Shown here piece after piece: positions 8,405 to 17,530 of a stretch of DNA of 64,000 nucleotides. The position numbers were made by a program, and so were the translations under genes. Below the pieces are notes generated by a model, which saw nothing but the letters and a program-made list of their open reading frames with translations, was not told the origin of the DNA and did not search any database. Source of the DNA: Verrucomicrobiota bacterium (GTDB lineage Bacteria; Verrucomicrobiota; Verrucomicrobiia; Verrucomicrobiales; DEV007); the NCBI GenBank assembly GCA_024277195.1, contig JAJRVS010000001.1:1-64000 (forward strand), written 5' to 3'. The stretch's first letter is position 1. Each line of letters starts with the position of its first letter.

Positions 8405-9658
8405 GTGTGCGCTTTTTTGTGGGAAAACGAATTTGAGAACGCTGTAGGGGGAGAAACTTATAGCGATGATGGTGAAATGACGGTGGAATCCAACAGGGCC
8501 AGTTCAAGATTGTTCAGCGGGACTTTTGATGCGGATCGTGTCGAGAGTCTGGTGATCGAGTGCCGTGAAAACCTGGGAGCAGATCCTGCGGTGGTGTTTG
8601 CTTTTGTCAGTCCTGACTGGAAGCCGCACCTCAGTGAGTTGGGGGAAATTTTACAAATCCATGGGCACAGTTCTTTGGTAATAGGGAGCTCTACGGATGG
8701 TTTGGTGGGGGTGGGGGAGGAACGCGAGAATTCATCGGGCTTGTCGCTGTTGTTTTTGCATCTGCCGAACACGGATTTGCGGGCGAAAGTCATTCTGGAG
8801 GGTGAGGTGCAGAAAATGGAGGAGGCAAAAGGGACTCCGCAATCTCAGCAGGAGGGGGATGAGCAGGAGGGGGCGTGGATTGTGTTGGGGGATCCAGCCA
8901 ATTTGCCTGCCGAGAACTGGCTGCGGCAGTGGAACTCAGCGTGGCCGAATTCTCCTTGTTATGGAGGGCTTGCCAGTGGCAACCCACAAGAGGCAGGCTT
9001 TTTTCTTTTTCGCGAAACGGGATTGGTAGAGGATGCGGCAGCTTTGCTGCTGCATTTGGTGGGCGGGGTGCGGTTTGAAAGTGTGGTGAGTCAGGGCTGC
9101 CGACCGATTGGAGATCCTTATACGATCACCGAGGTGAATGAAAATGTGCTGGTGAAGGTCGGGCAGCGTCAGGCTTATGAGATTCTTGAGCAGGCCTATG
9201 AGGCGCTAGAAGATAGTGAGCAGGAATCTGCACGGGGTAATATTTTTGCCGGTTTGGCGGTGAATGAATATGTCGATGAATTCAAGCGTGGGGATTTTCT
9301 GGTGCGCAATATCATCGGTGGTGACCCAAGCGCAGGGGTGCTGGCTTTGGGCGCGTGGCCGCGAGTGGGACAGACGCTGCAGTTTCAGTTGCGCGACCGT
9401 GAGGCGGCGGATGAGGATTTTCGTTTGCAGTGTGAGCAGGCGCAGCAGGACGGTGGCCAACCTTTTGCGTCGTTGCTGTTCACTTGTGGCGGGCGGGGCT
9501 TGCACATGTTCAAGACTCCGCATCATGATGCGGGGATTTTGGAGGAAGTGTTTGGCAAAGTGCCGTCGTCAGGTTATTTCTGTAGTGGTGAAATAGGGCC
9601 GGTGGGCGGCACGTCCTTTGTGCATGGTTACACGGCGGTGGCACTTTTTCTGATTTAA
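8405..9658 (+). CDS. FIST N/C domain sensory protein
   Basis: 417 residues from a GTG at 8405 (GGAG eight bases upstream); an ATG at 8477 is an alternative start. Residues about 40-240 match FIST_N (a strand AVVFAFVSP, then VIGSSTDG), residues about 245-415 FIST_C (FAGLAVNEY, then FLVRNIIGGDP and a final SGEIGPVGG segment). FIST domains are soluble sensors thought to bind small ligands such as amino acids. No output domain is attached, so the signal probably passes through a partner, of which the cNMP-fold protein upstream is the obvious candidate. Only 10 nt separate it from the M32 peptidase. Confidence 0.8.
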   Translation: MCAFLWENEFENAVGGETYSDDGEMTVESNRASSRLFSGTFDADRVESLVIECRENLGADPAVVFAFVSPDWKPHLSELGEILQIHGHSSLVIGSSTDGLVGVGEERENSSGLSLLFLHLPNTDLRAKVILEGEVQKMEEAKGTPQSQQEGDEQEGAWIVLGDPANLPAENWLRQWNSAWPNSPCYGGLASGNPQEAGFFLFRETGLVEDAAALLLHLVGGVRFESVVSQGCRPIGDPYTITEVNENVLVKVGQRQAYEILEQAYEALEDSEQESARGNIFAGLAVNEYVDEFKRGDFLVRNIIGGDPSAGVLALGAWPRVGQTLQFQLRDREAADEDFRLQCEQAQQDGGQPFASLLFTCGGRGLHMFKTPHHDAGILEEVFGKVPSSGYFCSGEIGPVGGTSFVHGYTAVALFLI

Positions 9659-9668
9659 ATAGGAGCTG

Positions 9669-11156
9669 ATGGAAGAATATAAAAAATTAATTGAGTTGAG
9701 CGAGGAACTGACTTTGCTGGGAGATACCTCGGCTTTGCTTGGCTGGGATCAGGAAACGATGATGCCTGCCAGGGGGGTGGGGTATCGAGCGAAGCAGATG
9801 GCTTATTTAAGTGGGAAATCTCATGATTTATGGGTGCGCCCTGAGGTGGGTGAATGGATCGCGGCTTGTGAGGAAGAGGTGGAGTCACATGATGGAAATG
9901 AGGATCAGTGTGCCAATGTGCGTGACTGGCGTTTTGACTACGACCGGGCGACGGTTTTGCCGCGGGACTTGGTGGTGAAATTCCAGCAAATCTCGGCATT
10001 GGGAAAAGCAACCTGGGCGGAAGCCCGGGAGAAATCGGATTTCAGTATTTTTGCCCCTCACCTGGAGAAGCTGGTGGATTTGTCAAAACAGCAGGCTGAG
10101 TGTTATGGTTATGATGAGTGTGCTTATGACTCTTTGCTGGAGGGGTTTGAGCGAGGGGCTCGAGCGAGCGAATTGACAAAGGTGTTTGCTGAGTTGCGGC
10201 CTGAGTTGGTGGCTTTGGGAAAAGAGATCAGCGAACGTGGGCCGCGGGTGGCGGACGATTTGTTGGCGGGGGATTATCCCATTGAAAAACAGCAGGCTTT
10301 TAATCGAGAGGTAGCCACTGCGATCGGTTTTGACTTTGATTCGGGGCGCATCGATACCGCGGTGCATCCATTTTGCTCGGGGGTGGGGCCGCGGGACACT
10401 CGATTGACCACGCGTTACGATTTGCAGGATTTTACCAGCTCACTGTTTGGGGTGTTGCACGAAGCGGGGCATGGCATGTATGATCAGGGATTGCCGGCGG
10501 ACAGACACCATTTGCCGGTAGGGCGGGCGATTTCGCTGGGGATTCATGAATCGCAATCGCGATTGTGGGAGAATCATGTGGGTCGCAGTCGTGAGTTCTG
10601 GCAATACTGGCTGCCCAAGGCGGCAGGGTATTTCCCTCATCTGGCGACGCTGTCCTTGGATGACATGGTTTATGCGGTGAACAAAAGCGCACCGTCTTTT
10701 GTACGGGTGGAGGCTGATGAGGTGACTTATGATTTGCACATCATGTTGCGTTTCGAAGTGGAGCAGGCGATTTTTTCAGGAGAATTGGCGGTGGCTGATA
10801 TCCCAGCGGTATGGAATGAGCGCATGAAGGAAATGTTTGCTTTGCAGGTGCCTGATGATGCTCAGGGTTGTCTGCAGGACATTCACTGGAGCATGGGTAT
10901 GTTTGGTTATTTTCCGACTTACAGTCTGGGAAATTTGAATGCTTCGCAGCTAACTGCGGCAGCGAAAAGGGACTGCCCGGCGATAGAGGAACAGATTGCT
11001 GCAGGGGATTGCTCTGCTTTATTGAAATGGATGGGGGAAAAGATTCATCAGCCGGGCAGTCGTTATTTGCCGGGAGAATTGATTGAGCGGGCGACGGGTG
11101 AGACGACCAGCAGCGCGGCGCATTTGGAACATTTGAGAGATCGATATTTAGGTTAA
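9669..11156 (+). CDS. Carboxypeptidase M32 (thermostable carboxypeptidase 1 family)
   Basis: Zinc metallocarboxypeptidase that trims C-terminal residues of peptides in the cytoplasm. 495 residues, standard length. The zinc site is HEAGH at 264-268 with the third ligand Glu294 in GIHESQSRLWEN, both hallmark M32 motifs. A DTRLTTRY segment upstream of the HEXXH is the conserved substrate-binding region. No signal peptide. AGGAG lies just before the ATG. The gene follows the FIST gene and precedes a lipoprotein gene by 5 nt. Confidence 0.95.
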   Translation: MEEYKKLIELSEELTLLGDTSALLGWDQETMMPARGVGYRAKQMAYLSGKSHDLWVRPEVGEWIAACEEEVESHDGNEDQCANVRDWRFDYDRATVLPRDLVVKFQQISALGKATWAEAREKSDFSIFAPHLEKLVDLSKQQAECYGYDECAYDSLLEGFERGARASELTKVFAELRPELVALGKEISERGPRVADDLLAGDYPIEKQQAFNREVATAIGFDFDSGRIDTAVHPFCSGVGPRDTRLTTRYDLQDFTSSLFGVLHEAGHGMYDQGLPADRHHLPVGRAISLGIHESQSRLWENHVGRSREFWQYWLPKAAGYFPHLATLSLDDMVYAVNKSAPSFVRVEADEVTYDLHIMLRFEVEQAIFSGELAVADIPAVWNERMKEMFALQVPDDAQGCLQDIHWSMGMFGYFPTYSLGNLNASQLTAAAKRDCPAIEEQIAAGDCSALLKWMGEKIHQPGSRYLPGELIERATGETTSSAAHLEHLRDRYLG

Positions 11157-11161
11157 TCTGT

Positions 11162-13312
11162 ATGCAAAGAAAATATTTTAAATTCAGGAGTGGTAGCGTC
11201 GTAGTGAAGGTCTTGTTGTTGACGTTGTCATCCACAGCTTTGTTGCTTTCTGGTTGTGATCAGGGGGATAAACCGGGTAAGTCTGGCAAAAAAGAGGCGC
11301 AGCAGGACAAGGTGAAAAAAACGGAGCCTTCGGCACCCAAGGATGAAATGTCGAAAAAGATAGAGGCATTGACGGGGGATCATTCTCGTCTGCTGTGGTC
11401 CCGTTACCTGGGCAAGAGTGCGGATGTTTTTGTCAATGGCAAGCAGCACCAGTTGTGGGGAATCGATACTCGAGATGGTTTGGGGGTGAGGGCAATACTA
11501 GAGGATAAAGCGAATTATTCCCGACCGTTGATCAGTCCGGATGGAAAGTGGATTATTTATACCAACAAACATACCGAGCGTAAAGGCAGTGTGAAGTCGT
11601 TCAAGCCGGTGATGCACCTGGTGGATTGGAGTGGCGGGCAAGCCAAGGAATTGGGCAAGGGTTTTGCGGTGGATATCTGGCAGGATCCTGAGACCAGGAA
11701 GGTGTGGGTTTATACTGTGAATTTGCTTCCCACTGAGCGTTCCAGCATGTTTGCAGACAAGTTAGAGAGGTTTGCGCTCGATGCACCGGAGAAGCGAGAG
11801 TTGGTTTGGAAAAAGACCAAGATCAGTATCGATAATATTCAGTTGTCGTTGGACGGCAAGCGGGCCTCTTGTCTGTTTCCCTGGCCGTCGGTGGGGGTGA
11901 TTGATTTGGAGAAGAAGGAATATTGGCGCAATCAACATGGTTGTTGGCCGTCCTTGGCGCCGGATAATAGTTATGTGGCTTGGGTTTTTGATGGCTCGCA
12001 CAAGTCGGTGCATGTGTTTGCCGACCGGGGCAAAAAGCTTTCGGTGGTGCCTATCAACAAGGGGCCGGGCATGGAGGGAAAGGAGATGTATCATCCGCGT
12101 TGGAGCAATGATGCACGTTTTATGACTCTGACGGGTCCTTACAAGGGCGCTACGATCGGTAAGAGCGGCAAACATGCGGAGATTTATATCGGCAAGTTTG
12201 ATCCGCAAATGAAATCAGTCGAAGGCTGGGTGCGGGTGACGGATGATAAAAAAGCTGATCATTTTCCGGATTTGTGGATCAAGGGAGGTGAAAAATCGTC
12301 TTTGGGTAAAATAGGCGCAGGGGACGCAACTGCGGTGGCAGGCAATGATGCGGTGGCGGCAAAAAAATGGCCAAGTCAAACAGAGGCTTTGGTCTATTTG
12401 TGGAAGAATGCCGATGCTCAAAATCAGATAGATAGTGAGGGGGGCAAGCGTGCGTGTAAAGTTGAAGCGCGCCAACGGGCACGTTTTGGCCGGCATTTCG
12501 AGATGTTGACTGGGGGTGGATATTTTGAAGCGGATCCGGCGTCGGCCAAAGTTTTGGAAGGGTATAAGGTAGGAGCGGATTTGGGTATACAGCTGAATCT
12601 GGCAGTCGATGGGCTCAAACAGCAGGGTGTTATTTTATCAGGTGCAGGTTTCCAAATAGAGCAGAAATCCGAGGCTTTGTTTTTGGTGACCCAAGAAGGG
12701 AGCTTTTCTCTGGGGCAGTTAAAAGCCGGGATTGCAACTCACTTGGCACTATCGCTCAAGGGGGGGGAATGGGCTTTGTATCGTGACGGCAAAGTTTTGT
12801 CCAGAGACTTGCTGGAAAAAGAAGCAATAGGGAAAGCAGCAAGATCTGTTTTGCGAGTCGGGGATGGCACTTGGGATGGCAGGGTGGAAGGTTTGGCAGT
12901 TTACCAACGTGCTTTGGCACCGGGTGAGGTGGAGGAGGGGGCTGCATATTGGCTAGCACTGTGGAAAAAACGTCAACCTGTTGCGCGGGTGAAGTTGCAG
13001 GGTAAGCTGTTGGAAATGACTGAGATGCGCAGTGTGGAGGCGCTGGATACCTATCGTCGGGCGTTGTTGGCATACACTTATCAAGTGGAGCAGGTGATCG
13101 AAGGGAAATACGAGCAGAAAAAAGTGATTGTGAATCACTGGTCGATCATGGATCGCAAAGCTTTGTCTGGAATTCCGCGTAAAATAGGGCAATCCTATAA
13201 ACTTGAAATCGAGCCGCTGGATCAGCATCCTGAATTGACCAGCGAGCGCCGTTGGAACGATAGTTTTGAACTGATGGACGAGTATTTTGATGTAACAACT
13301 CCCGAAGCTTGA
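11162..13312 (+). CDS. Lipoprotein with TolB-like beta-propeller and LamG-like domain
   Basis: 716 residues. A signal peptide ends in the lipobox LLSG-Cys32, so it should be lipidated. A Lys/Glu-rich linker follows. Residues about 75-410 contain repeated S-P-D-G-K-type blades (ISPDGKWIIYTN, SLDGKRASCLF, APDNSYVAWVF) typical of TolB/WD40-like propellers. Residues about 440-610 resemble a LamG/concanavalin A-like domain (DGRVEGLAVYQRALAPGEV). The final ~100 residues are an uncharacterised domain. It is followed 41 nt later by an AlgX/AlgJ-like gene; together they may belong to an envelope polysaccharide or acetylation function, but no MBOAT acyltransferase is in the window. Confidence 0.72.
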   Translation: MQRKYFKFRSGSVVVKVLLLTLSSTALLLSGCDQGDKPGKSGKKEAQQDKVKKTEPSAPKDEMSKKIEALTGDHSRLLWSRYLGKSADVFVNGKQHQLWGIDTRDGLGVRAILEDKANYSRPLISPDGKWIIYTNKHTERKGSVKSFKPVMHLVDWSGGQAKELGKGFAVDIWQDPETRKVWVYTVNLLPTERSSMFADKLERFALDAPEKRELVWKKTKISIDNIQLSLDGKRASCLFPWPSVGVIDLEKKEYWRNQHGCWPSLAPDNSYVAWVFDGSHKSVHVFADRGKKLSVVPINKGPGMEGKEMYHPRWSNDARFMTLTGPYKGATIGKSGKHAEIYIGKFDPQMKSVEGWVRVTDDKKADHFPDLWIKGGEKSSLGKIGAGDATAVAGNDAVAAKKWPSQTEALVYLWKNADAQNQIDSEGGKRACKVEARQRARFGRHFEMLTGGGYFEADPASAKVLEGYKVGADLGIQLNLAVDGLKQQGVILSGAGFQIEQKSEALFLVTQEGSFSLGQLKAGIATHLALSLKGGEWALYRDGKVLSRDLLEKEAIGKAARSVLRVGDGTWDGRVEGLAVYQRALAPGEVEEGAAYWLALWKKRQPVARVKLQGKLLEMTEMRSVEALDTYRRALLAYTYQVEQVIEGKYEQKKVIVNHWSIMDRKALSGIPRKIGQSYKLEIEPLDQHPELTSERRWNDSFELMDEYFDVTTPEA

Positions 13313-13353
13313 TTTTTTATTTGCGCTTAACCTTTTAAAAAATAACAACTGAA

Positions 13354-14382
13354 ATGAAAACAGCTCTAATTATAGTTAGTTTGTTAGTCACTTTCAACTG
13401 GGAGGCTCAGGCTCAGGATTTTGAGCAGGAATGTGAGAGCCGGGCGAAAGTTGAGGGGGCGAATGTGCAAGGAGAGGATCCTGCCTGGTTCTTCATGAAA
13501 CGTGAATTGAATCACTTGGCTGCAGGTAAGTTCTGGGAGAAGGACTGGACAAAGGTGGCGGTCAATAAAACAGATCCGACTGAGCATTTGTTGATGTTCA
13601 ATGATTTGCTCAAGGCTAAAGGGGTGCAGTTGATTATGGTGCCGGTTCCGGCCAAGGCAGCGATTTATCCCGATAAGTTGGCGAAGAGCTTTTCCGCAGG
13701 TGCTGCGCAGCCTTTGAAGGGCTACATTGATAACTTGCAGGCCAAGGGGATTAAGGTATTGGACATTGAGCCTATCCTGAACGATTTGCGAGCAAAGAGC
13801 GGAGGTGAAGGGGTCGATAAACTTTATTGCGAACAGGATTCGCATTTCAGTCCACTGACCGCCGAGATCATCGCCGCTTTGGTGAAAAAAGAAGTGGAGA
13901 ATGAGAGTTGGTATCAGGCGCAGACAAAAGTGCCTTTTAAGCGTAGCGGCAAAGAAAAGCTGACGATCACTGGCGATCAGGTTGGTGGATTTAATCCGGC
14001 TCCTCAGGCAGAGGTTTTGACCCTGACTTATGCAGGCAAGGACGTGGGAGGAAAGATTGAGCCGGTTCCCGCTGATAAAAACAGTCCGGTGCTGTTATTG
14101 GGAGATAGTCATACGATGGTGTTCACCGTGTCGGATATGCACTGCCAGGCAGCCGGCTTGCAGGATCAGTTGCAGTATGAACTGGGTTTTGCTATCGACC
14201 GGGTGTCCAACAAGGGGTCAGGTATCATGCAAGCGAGGAAGAGCCTGGTGCTGTCCCGGGTTCGCAACGAGTCCGGTTTTTGGGATAAAAAGAAAGTGGT
14301 GATCTGGGTGTTCAGTGCACGGGAGTTCACTCAGTCCTCCGACCGGATGATCAAGCTGCCGATTGAAGTGCCTGGGAAATAA
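13354..14382 (+). CDS. AlgX/AlgJ-like SGNH-hydrolase-fold exported protein
   Basis: 342 residues with a signal peptide (hydrophobic stretch ALIIVSLLVTF, cleavage near AQAQ). It has the features of the AlgX/AlgJ family used in exopolysaccharide O-acetylation: a GDSHT block at 250-254 giving the nucleophile Ser252, and an Asp162-x-His164 pair in EQDSHFSP that corresponds to the D-x-H of the catalytic triad. Known members move acetyl groups to polysaccharide in the periplasm together with an MBOAT protein. Neither polysaccharide nor partner can be identified here. Confidence 0.75.
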   Translation: MKTALIIVSLLVTFNWEAQAQDFEQECESRAKVEGANVQGEDPAWFFMKRELNHLAAGKFWEKDWTKVAVNKTDPTEHLLMFNDLLKAKGVQLIMVPVPAKAAIYPDKLAKSFSAGAAQPLKGYIDNLQAKGIKVLDIEPILNDLRAKSGGEGVDKLYCEQDSHFSPLTAEIIAALVKKEVENESWYQAQTKVPFKRSGKEKLTITGDQVGGFNPAPQAEVLTLTYAGKDVGGKIEPVPADKNSPVLLLGDSHTMVFTVSDMHCQAAGLQDQLQYELGFAIDRVSNKGSGIMQARKSLVLSRVRNESGFWDKKKVVIWVFSAREFTQSSDRMIKLPIEVPGK

Positions 14383-14540
14383 TGTTTTTGAAAAGAAGAG
14401 AGCATTAGGGCTTTCATTTCACGTCACAAGCAGTGAGATGGAGGCGTCATCACATCATAATATTCCAGGTAGGGCGGGAAGGGGGACAAGTTTCCGTCAG
14501 TAAAAGGCAGATTGCGGGCAGTTGTAAAGGTTGACTCAAA

Positions 14541-15989
14541 GTGCGGATGATTTTAATCTCGCCCATGATTGAGTTTGATAACGCCACACCTGATAACGGT
14601 AGTCGTGAGCATCGCGTCACGACGTCTTTCTTAACCCGCCGTTCCTTTGGCTATTACGCGTTTGCCGGCGTGTCCTATCTTTCCGCAGGGCGGGTCTTTG
14701 CCCGGAATGATGGGGCAACGCAAATATCGCGCAAGGACCAAAAGGGAAGTCGCGATAGCACCATGGCGTTGTTGCGAGAAGGCTATCAGTTTATTCCAAA
14801 TCGCTGTAAATCCTTAAAGTCAGAAGTTTTTCAAGCTAAGATTTTATCCAAAGAGGTGATGTGCCTTAGTGGGCACAATGCGGCGAAATTATTTTATAAC
14901 AACGATCTTTTTGAGCGCAAGAACGCGGCTCCAGAACGGCTGCAGAAATCCTTAACCGGTAAAGGCGGGGTTCAATCCCTGGATGATGCCGCGCATAGAA
15001 ACCGCAAGGCAATGTTCTTGTCATTGATGTCACCAGGTAAGCTTGGTAAGTTTGTTAAAAATCTGAATGACGAGCAAAATAGGGCGGGTTTGCTATGGGC
15101 AGAAGAGAAGGAAGTCACCTTGTTTGATGAGGCTCAGGAAATTTATTTTAGAGCTGCCTGTACTTGGGCGGGCGTGCCTTTGAAAGATTCCGAAGCAAGG
15201 GAGCGCTCTAAAGATATGGGAAAAATGGTCGATGGCCTAGGGTCATTAGGTTATAGGAATTATCGCGGTAGGTTTGCCAGGAAACGTTCAGAAGCTTGGA
15301 TGGTGGAAATAATCAATCAAGTAAGGGGTGAGAAACTGGCCGCTCCGAAAGGCACAGCATTACACACTATGGCTTGGCATAAGGATCAGGATGGCCAACT
15401 TCTCAATACGGATACCGTGGCGGTAGAGTTGTTGAACATTGTTCGCCCGATTGCGGCGATTGCCACATACATTTCCTTCATGGCATTGGCGCTGCATAGT
15501 TACCCGCAATATGGCAAATCACTTCGTGGAGCTAGTGACGGAGACTACCAGGCTTTTGTCCAGGAGGTGAGACGGTTTTACCCGTTCACGCCATTTGTTC
15601 TCGCAAAAGTGCGTAAGGATTTCACCTGGCGGGGTTACGGTTTTCCCAAAGGGCGCACGGTAATGCTAAGCGCGTATGGTGTTGATCATGATCCGAAATT
15701 ATGGCATAAACCTGAACAGTTCAATCCTGGTCGATTTAAAAGCTGGGGAGGAGATAGGTTTGATTTCATCCCTCATGGTGGCGGGGATTACCTCAAGGGG
15801 CATAGGTGCGCTGGGGAGCAATTAACCATTCAGGCCATGAAAGCAACGCTTAGGTTTCTGGTGGCTGGTATTAGTTATGATGTGCCGTCTCAGGATTTGA
15901 GTTTTTCTCTATCAAGAATACCAGCTTTGCCCAAAAGCGGTTTTGTCATGGCGAATGTTAAGTTGCGCAAAAACGGAGCTAACAGTTGA
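14541..15989 (+). CDS. CYP152-family cytochrome P450 (fatty-acid peroxygenase type) with Tat-like leader
   Basis: 482 residues from a GTG at 14541; ATGs at 14547 and 14565 are alternatives. The heme ligand is Cys423 in HGGGDYLKGHRCAGE, and the I-helix carries Arg302-Pro303 (NIVRPIAAIA) instead of the usual acid-alcohol pair. This is the signature of CYP152 H2O2-dependent fatty-acid hydroxylases/decarboxylases, where the Arg binds the substrate carboxylate. Both residues are offset by exactly 60 from the recalled P450BSbeta positions (Arg242, Cys363). The extra N-terminus contains TRRSF, a hydrophobic segment and a VFA cleavage-like site near residue 54, i.e. a twin-arginine signal. No redox partner gene is nearby, as expected for a peroxygenase. 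Confidence 0.88.
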   Translation: MRMILISPMIEFDNATPDNGSREHRVTTSFLTRRSFGYYAFAGVSYLSAGRVFARNDGATQISRKDQKGSRDSTMALLREGYQFIPNRCKSLKSEVFQAKILSKEVMCLSGHNAAKLFYNNDLFERKNAAPERLQKSLTGKGGVQSLDDAAHRNRKAMFLSLMSPGKLGKFVKNLNDEQNRAGLLWAEEKEVTLFDEAQEIYFRAACTWAGVPLKDSEARERSKDMGKMVDGLGSLGYRNYRGRFARKRSEAWMVEIINQVRGEKLAAPKGTALHTMAWHKDQDGQLLNTDTVAVELLNIVRPIAAIATYISFMALALHSYPQYGKSLRGASDGDYQAFVQEVRRFYPFTPFVLAKVRKDFTWRGYGFPKGRTVMLSAYGVDHDPKLWHKPEQFNPGRFKSWGGDRFDFIPHGGGDYLKGHRCAGEQLTIQAMKATLRFLVAGISYDVPSQDLSFSLSRIPALPKSGFVMANVKLRKNGANS

Positions 15990-16061
15990 ACTTGTGGTGC
16001 CCTCCGATCATCCCACATATAAGAGGGGAATGAGAGCGGGCAATTTGAAAGCTAGGAAGCG

Positions 16062-17477
16062 TCATTTGTCTTTTTTGATGCCGAATTTCTCCCAGGGAAT
16101 GGGCAGGTCGAGCATGGGGCCCATGTTCTTCAGGATGGGTTGAGCTTTGCCGTTGACGGTGAGTTCTCCTCCGGCAAGGATGGCATCTCCTTTGTAGAAA
16201 TTGTTAACATCCATGATGAAACCCATGCTAATGGCAGGTTGGATTTTGGTTGCGGCTTCAGCGGGAAGCAGTTCCTTGGCGATGCGCAGGTTGAGGGCGA
16301 TTTCGACGGCCTCCAGCAGCTCACGGAAGCTGACGAGCTCGAGCAGGGGTTTTTCGCTGGTGTATTCGAGCCCTATGTCAAATTCGGATTTACCGGCGTT
16401 GGTGGTGAGGGCTATGTGATTTTTCAGTTGGTATCCGGGTTGCAGCATCGATACCGCAGCATTGAGGTATGCTCGATTGGATTTTTTGGCTGATGCGATG
16501 TCAGGGGCCTTGTCTTTGGATTCAGTGTCGGCCAGTGATTCCTGAGCTTCGCTCATTTTTTTGATAGATTTGATGTCCATGCCATTGGCTTCTAGCTTGA
16601 TGTCGAGTGAGCCGTTCATTTTAGTGAAAATCTCAGCGTAGGCGCCCTTGTCTGGTCCGGTGAAATTGCCAATGCTAATTTGGGAAACGCTGTTGAGTTT
16701 TCCGTCCGTTTGTTTGGAACTGCCTTCGAAATGTAAGTCGGTGAGACTGTAGTTACCGCTTTTGAAGGCGGCCTTGATTTCAGGGAAGCTGACGCTGGAG
16801 GTGCCGTCTCCAGTGAGCTGGCTAATGATGTTGGTGAAATCCACATCTACCTGCGCCGCGGCGATGGAGAGACTGCTTCCGGCCTTTTTGTCTTGGAAAG
16901 ACAGAGCACCAAATTTAATGAAACCTTGGGCAAAAGATTTGTTGTGATCGGTTTTTAGTTCGCTGGTCAAGCCTTCAAATTTGAATGAGGGTTCTCCTTC
17001 CTTACTGCTGTTAAAGGGGGAAATTTCCGCATCGACGGCGATTTTTCCGTCAAAGCCGTAGAGTAAGCTAATCTCAAAGGGCTCGGATTTTTTAAATCCC
17101 TCATCAATGATGGTAAGGGCTTTTTTTGGCAGGCGGTCTTTGGCGAGAGTGACCAGAACATATTCGGCTCCAATTTTCAGACCTTCAGGGGTCATCATCA
17201 GCGGGCCGTGCCAGACTTGGAATTTAAGGTAGACATCTTTTTGCTCTTTTTGTCTTTTTCCTTGGTAGGCAATTTTGGTGATCGCCATGCTGGATAGAAA
17301 CCCACGTGAGTAGGATTCTTCGGCAATGGAGGAGATCCCTATAGTTGGCCCGAACTTACTGCTGATTTCTTTGAGAGTGGTCGCAAAACCGCTTTGGGTC
17401 TGGCTACCAATGATCCAGGTGACACCGGCCCAAAGTGCTAACAAGACCAGCGGGATTAAGAGGAGAGATTTTTTCAT
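16062..17477 (-). CDS. DUF945 (YdgA-like) family protein
   Basis: 471 residues, close to the ~500 of E. coli YdgA. The N-terminus is an uncleaved signal anchor or signal peptide (KKSLLLIPLVLLALWAGVTW) followed by a short Gly/Gln segment, and the body shows the alternating beta-strand pattern of DUF945, with YSRGFLSS as the usual early motif. Members are periplasmic or membrane-anchored proteins without a proven function. The gene ends convergently with the P450 gene and is preceded 53 nt upstream by another minus-strand membrane-protein gene. Confidence 0.7.
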   Translation of the reverse strand: MKKSLLLIPLVLLALWAGVTWIIGSQTQSGFATTLKEISSKFGPTIGISSIAEESYSRGFLSSMAITKIAYQGKRQKEQKDVYLKFQVWHGPLMMTPEGLKIGAEYVLVTLAKDRLPKKALTIIDEGFKKSEPFEISLLYGFDGKIAVDAEISPFNSSKEGEPSFKFEGLTSELKTDHNKSFAQGFIKFGALSFQDKKAGSSLSIAAAQVDVDFTNIISQLTGDGTSSVSFPEIKAAFKSGNYSLTDLHFEGSSKQTDGKLNSVSQISIGNFTGPDKGAYAEIFTKMNGSLDIKLEANGMDIKSIKKMSEAQESLADTESKDKAPDIASAKKSNRAYLNAAVSMLQPGYQLKNHIALTTNAGKSEFDIGLEYTSEKPLLELVSFRELLEAVEIALNLRIAKELLPAEAATKIQPAISMGFIMDVNNFYKGDAILAGGELTVNGKAQPILKNMGPMLDLPIPWEKFGIKKDK

Positions 17478-17530
17478 AGTCTTTCCATTTCACCGTCAGA
17501 GAGGGGTCAATCAAGGAAAAATTTGATAAA

